Shown piece after piece: positions 6,742-8,351 of a DNA stretch of 8,351 nt. The DNA comes from Bdellovibrio sp. Its GTDB lineage: Bacteria > Bdellovibrionota > Bdellovibrionia > Bdellovibrionales > UBA1609. The DNA lies in the NCBI GenBank assembly GCA_003694355.1, contig RFKI01000320.1:1-8351 (forward strand). Reading direction: 5' to 3'. The position numbers and the translations under genes are program-made. Positions within the stretch are counted from its first letter, which is position 1. Every line of letters starts with the position of its first letter. Under the pieces are notes generated by a model. The model worked only from the letters and a program-made list of their open reading frames with translations. It made no database searches and was not told the DNA's origin.

Positions 6742-8351
6742 ATGAAAAAATCCTCTTTTCAAAAAGCTTTTCTTATTTTTATTGGCCTTTTTTTCTCAGT
6801 TAACCTTTGGGGACAAAATTATGTTCCTGGGGAAGTGATTGTTAAGTTAAAAAGTTCGGGAAAGGGTTCTGGCTCAGGAAGTGTGGCACGAAAGGCTTAT
6901 TCTTTTGTGGGAAAAATGATCACCCAGAGAAAAATGAGCCTGAAGATGTCATGGTCTCGGTTAAATATGTATAATTTTAAATTAGCACCGAATGATTCTG
7001 TTCAAAAAGTGATTCAAGATTTGAAAAACGATCCAGATGTTGAATATGTTGAGCCTAATTACTATGTAAATAAAGCCTCTGTGACAGGTCTTCAGGAGAA
7101 GTATACAGCTCAAGAAGTTCAGAGTTTTGGAGGCAGTTATCCAACAACCAGTGCTCCCATACATGTCACAGATGCGTGGAGCATTTTGTCTACCCCTTCT
7201 CAAAAGCCCATAGTTGCTGTTATTGATACAGGGTTGGATTTGAATCACACGGTTTTTCAGCAAACCAACTCCATTTATACAAACCCTGGAGAAATTCCAG
7301 GAAATGGAATTGATGATGATATGAATGGATATGTGGATGATGTCCATGGCTGGAACTTTGTGTCCCAATCAGGAAATATGATAGATGATGATGGACATGG
7401 GACTCATGTAGCGGGAATTATTTTAGGTGTGGGACAGGACATTTATTCTCCTCCATTTAGTGAATCTAAAATACAAATTATGCCCTTAAAGTTTCTAGAT
7501 GGAAATGGCATAGGAAAAACTTCAGATGCCATTCAAGCCATTTACTATGCAGTTAATATGGGGGCTTCTGTCATTAATAACTCTTGGGGGGGGCCAGGTT
7601 ATAGTGCGGCCTTGCATGAGGCCATCGTTTATAGTTATAACAAAGGGGTTAGCTTTGTGGCTGCTGCGGGCAACAGTGCAACCAATAATGATTCGGCTCC
7701 CATGTACCCTGCATCCTATGATGTTCCTAACGTGATTGCTGTAGCCGCCACTACGGACAGTGATGTTTTGGCCAGTTTTTCAAATTATGGATATAACTCT
7801 GTTCATCTTGGAAGCCCTGGTTCTTATATTCTTAGCACGATCCCTGGAAATCAATATGGAAGTATGTCTGGAACCAGTATGGCCGCGCCATTTGTTTCTG
7901 GAGTGGCTGCTTTAATTAAAGTGGAGTCACCTCAGATGTTGGGTTATCAGATAAAGAGCATTATATTGGGAGACGTGGATGGGGTAGGAGCTCTTAGTCA
8001 AAAAGTGAGTAGTGAAGGGCGTTTGAATGTTTTAAATGCAGTTCAAAAGGCGAAAACAGCGACGGTTCTACCAACTCAACCAGGTTACACCTTTTCGAAT
8101 CAAGATCGAGGTTTGGCTTCTGCATTGGCCACAGGAGGTGGCGGTTGTGGTATGGTTAAAGCTGTGTATTCAAACTTTAATCAACAAGCTCAAGGAAATG
8201 GACAAGGTTCTTCTCTTTTTGGAGGAGACCTAGAGACTTGGTATGTTTTAATTGTCGTAGGTATTATGACATTACCTTTGATTCTACTAAGTATTTTCAG
8301 AGAGAAAGATAAGGCCTATCGACGACAATATGAGCGATTTAATATTAATAC
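6742..8351 (+). CDS. Secreted, membrane-anchored subtilisin-like (S8) serine protease (3' partial)
   Basis: The frame is open to the window edge (536 codons from ATG 6742), so the end is not seen. A signal peptide is clear: basic start MKKSSFQK, hydrophobic core, likely cleavage after NLWG (residue 24). Residues about 27-110 (YVPGEVIVKLK to VEYVEPNYYV) match the inhibitor-like propeptide of fervidolysin-type subtilases. The S8 domain (about 140-437) has the full triad: Asp162 in AVIDTGLD, His219 in DGHGTHVAG, Ser379 in MSGTSMAAP, plus oxyanion Asn311 in AAAGNS. NGIDDDMNGYVDD (about 188-200) is the acidic, Ca-binding-like insert common in this family. A Gln/Gly-rich linker with GGGGCGM (465-471) leads to a membrane helix (about 500-519) and a basic end (REKDKAYRRQYERF). 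It is probably exported by Sec and anchored in the membrane with the protease outside the cytoplasm; substrate unknown. ATG 6730 in frame adds four residues, but GAAGGGA (6723-6729) directly abuts it, while it sits about 13 bases before ATG 6742. Neither spacing is ideal. Confidence 0.92.
   Translation, partial: MKKSSFQKAFLIFIGLFFSVNLWGQNYVPGEVIVKLKSSGKGSGSGSVARKAYSFVGKMITQRKMSLKMSWSRLNMYNFKLAPNDSVQKVIQDLKNDPDVEYVEPNYYVNKASVTGLQEKYTAQEVQSFGGSYPTTSAPIHVTDAWSILSTPSQKPIVAVIDTGLDLNHTVFQQTNSIYTNPGEIPGNGIDDDMNGYVDDVHGWNFVSQSGNMIDDDGHGTHVAGIILGVGQDIYSPPFSESKIQIMPLKFLDGNGIGKTSDAIQAIYYAVNMGASVINNSWGGPGYSAALHEAIVYSYNKGVSFVAAAGNSATNNDSAPMYPASYDVPNVIAVAATTDSDVLASFSNYGYNSVHLGSPGSYILSTIPGNQYGSMSGTSMAAPFVSGVAALIKVESPQMLGYQIKSIILGDVDGVGALSQKVSSEGRLNVLNAVQKAKTATVLPTQPGYTFSNQDRGLASALATGGGGCGMVKAVYSNFNQQAQGNGQGSSLFGGDLETWYVLIVVGIMTLPLILLSIFREKDKAYRRQYERFNIN

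Noticed and set aside
6982..7368. Reverse-strand reading frame of 128 codons opposite the protease
   Set aside because: It overlaps the conserved propeptide and the catalytic Asp region of the S8 protease on the other strand and resembles no known protein.

Overview
The window holds a compact run of forward-strand bacterial genes, AT-rich by eye (third codon positions favour A and T) with several TTG start codons. No rRNA, tRNA, insertion sequence, CRISPR array or phage gene was recognised. The gene styles suggest a Gram-negative proteobacterium-like lineage: a ZapA next to a 5-formyltetrahydrofolate cyclo-ligase, an RNase Y, an adrenodoxin-spaced ferredoxin, and a secreted subtilase with a C-terminal membrane anchor. 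Bdellovibrionota or a nearby former delta-proteobacterial lineage is my best guess. That rests on general resemblance, not on a marker gene.

Layout. Bases 1-671 are the 3' end of a Na/phosphate-cotransporter family gene (PhoU-like tail). Bases 726-2027 encode a membrane histidine kinase without its own receiver domain. A palindromic hairpin at 2085-2108 closes this part. A tightly packed cluster follows: zapA (2163-2474), a 5-formyltetrahydrofolate cyclo-ligase split by a one-base frameshift (2510-3113), rny for RNase Y (3116-4699), tyrS (4701-5930) and a 2Fe-2S ferredoxin (5920-6402). Gaps are 35, 2 and 1 bases, then an 11-base overlap, so this is almost certainly one transcription unit. About 340 bases without a recognisable gene follow (6403-6741); they hold several inverted repeats, a possible terminator and a -10-like box. 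A subtilisin-like (S8) protease begins at about 6742 and runs off the right edge.

The cluster joins division (ZapA), one-carbon metabolism (cyclo-ligase), mRNA decay (RNase Y), translation (TyrRS) and an electron carrier. This is a housekeeping operon, not a dedicated pathway. The protease is a separate, exported function.

I did not find a clear new biological system. The points most worth a second look are the frameshift in the cyclo-ligase, an Asp-to-Asn change at a presumed metal-ligand position in the RNase Y HD domain, the tripartite C-terminus of the protease, the receiver-less kinase with an extra C-terminal helical module, and the structured gap before the protease.
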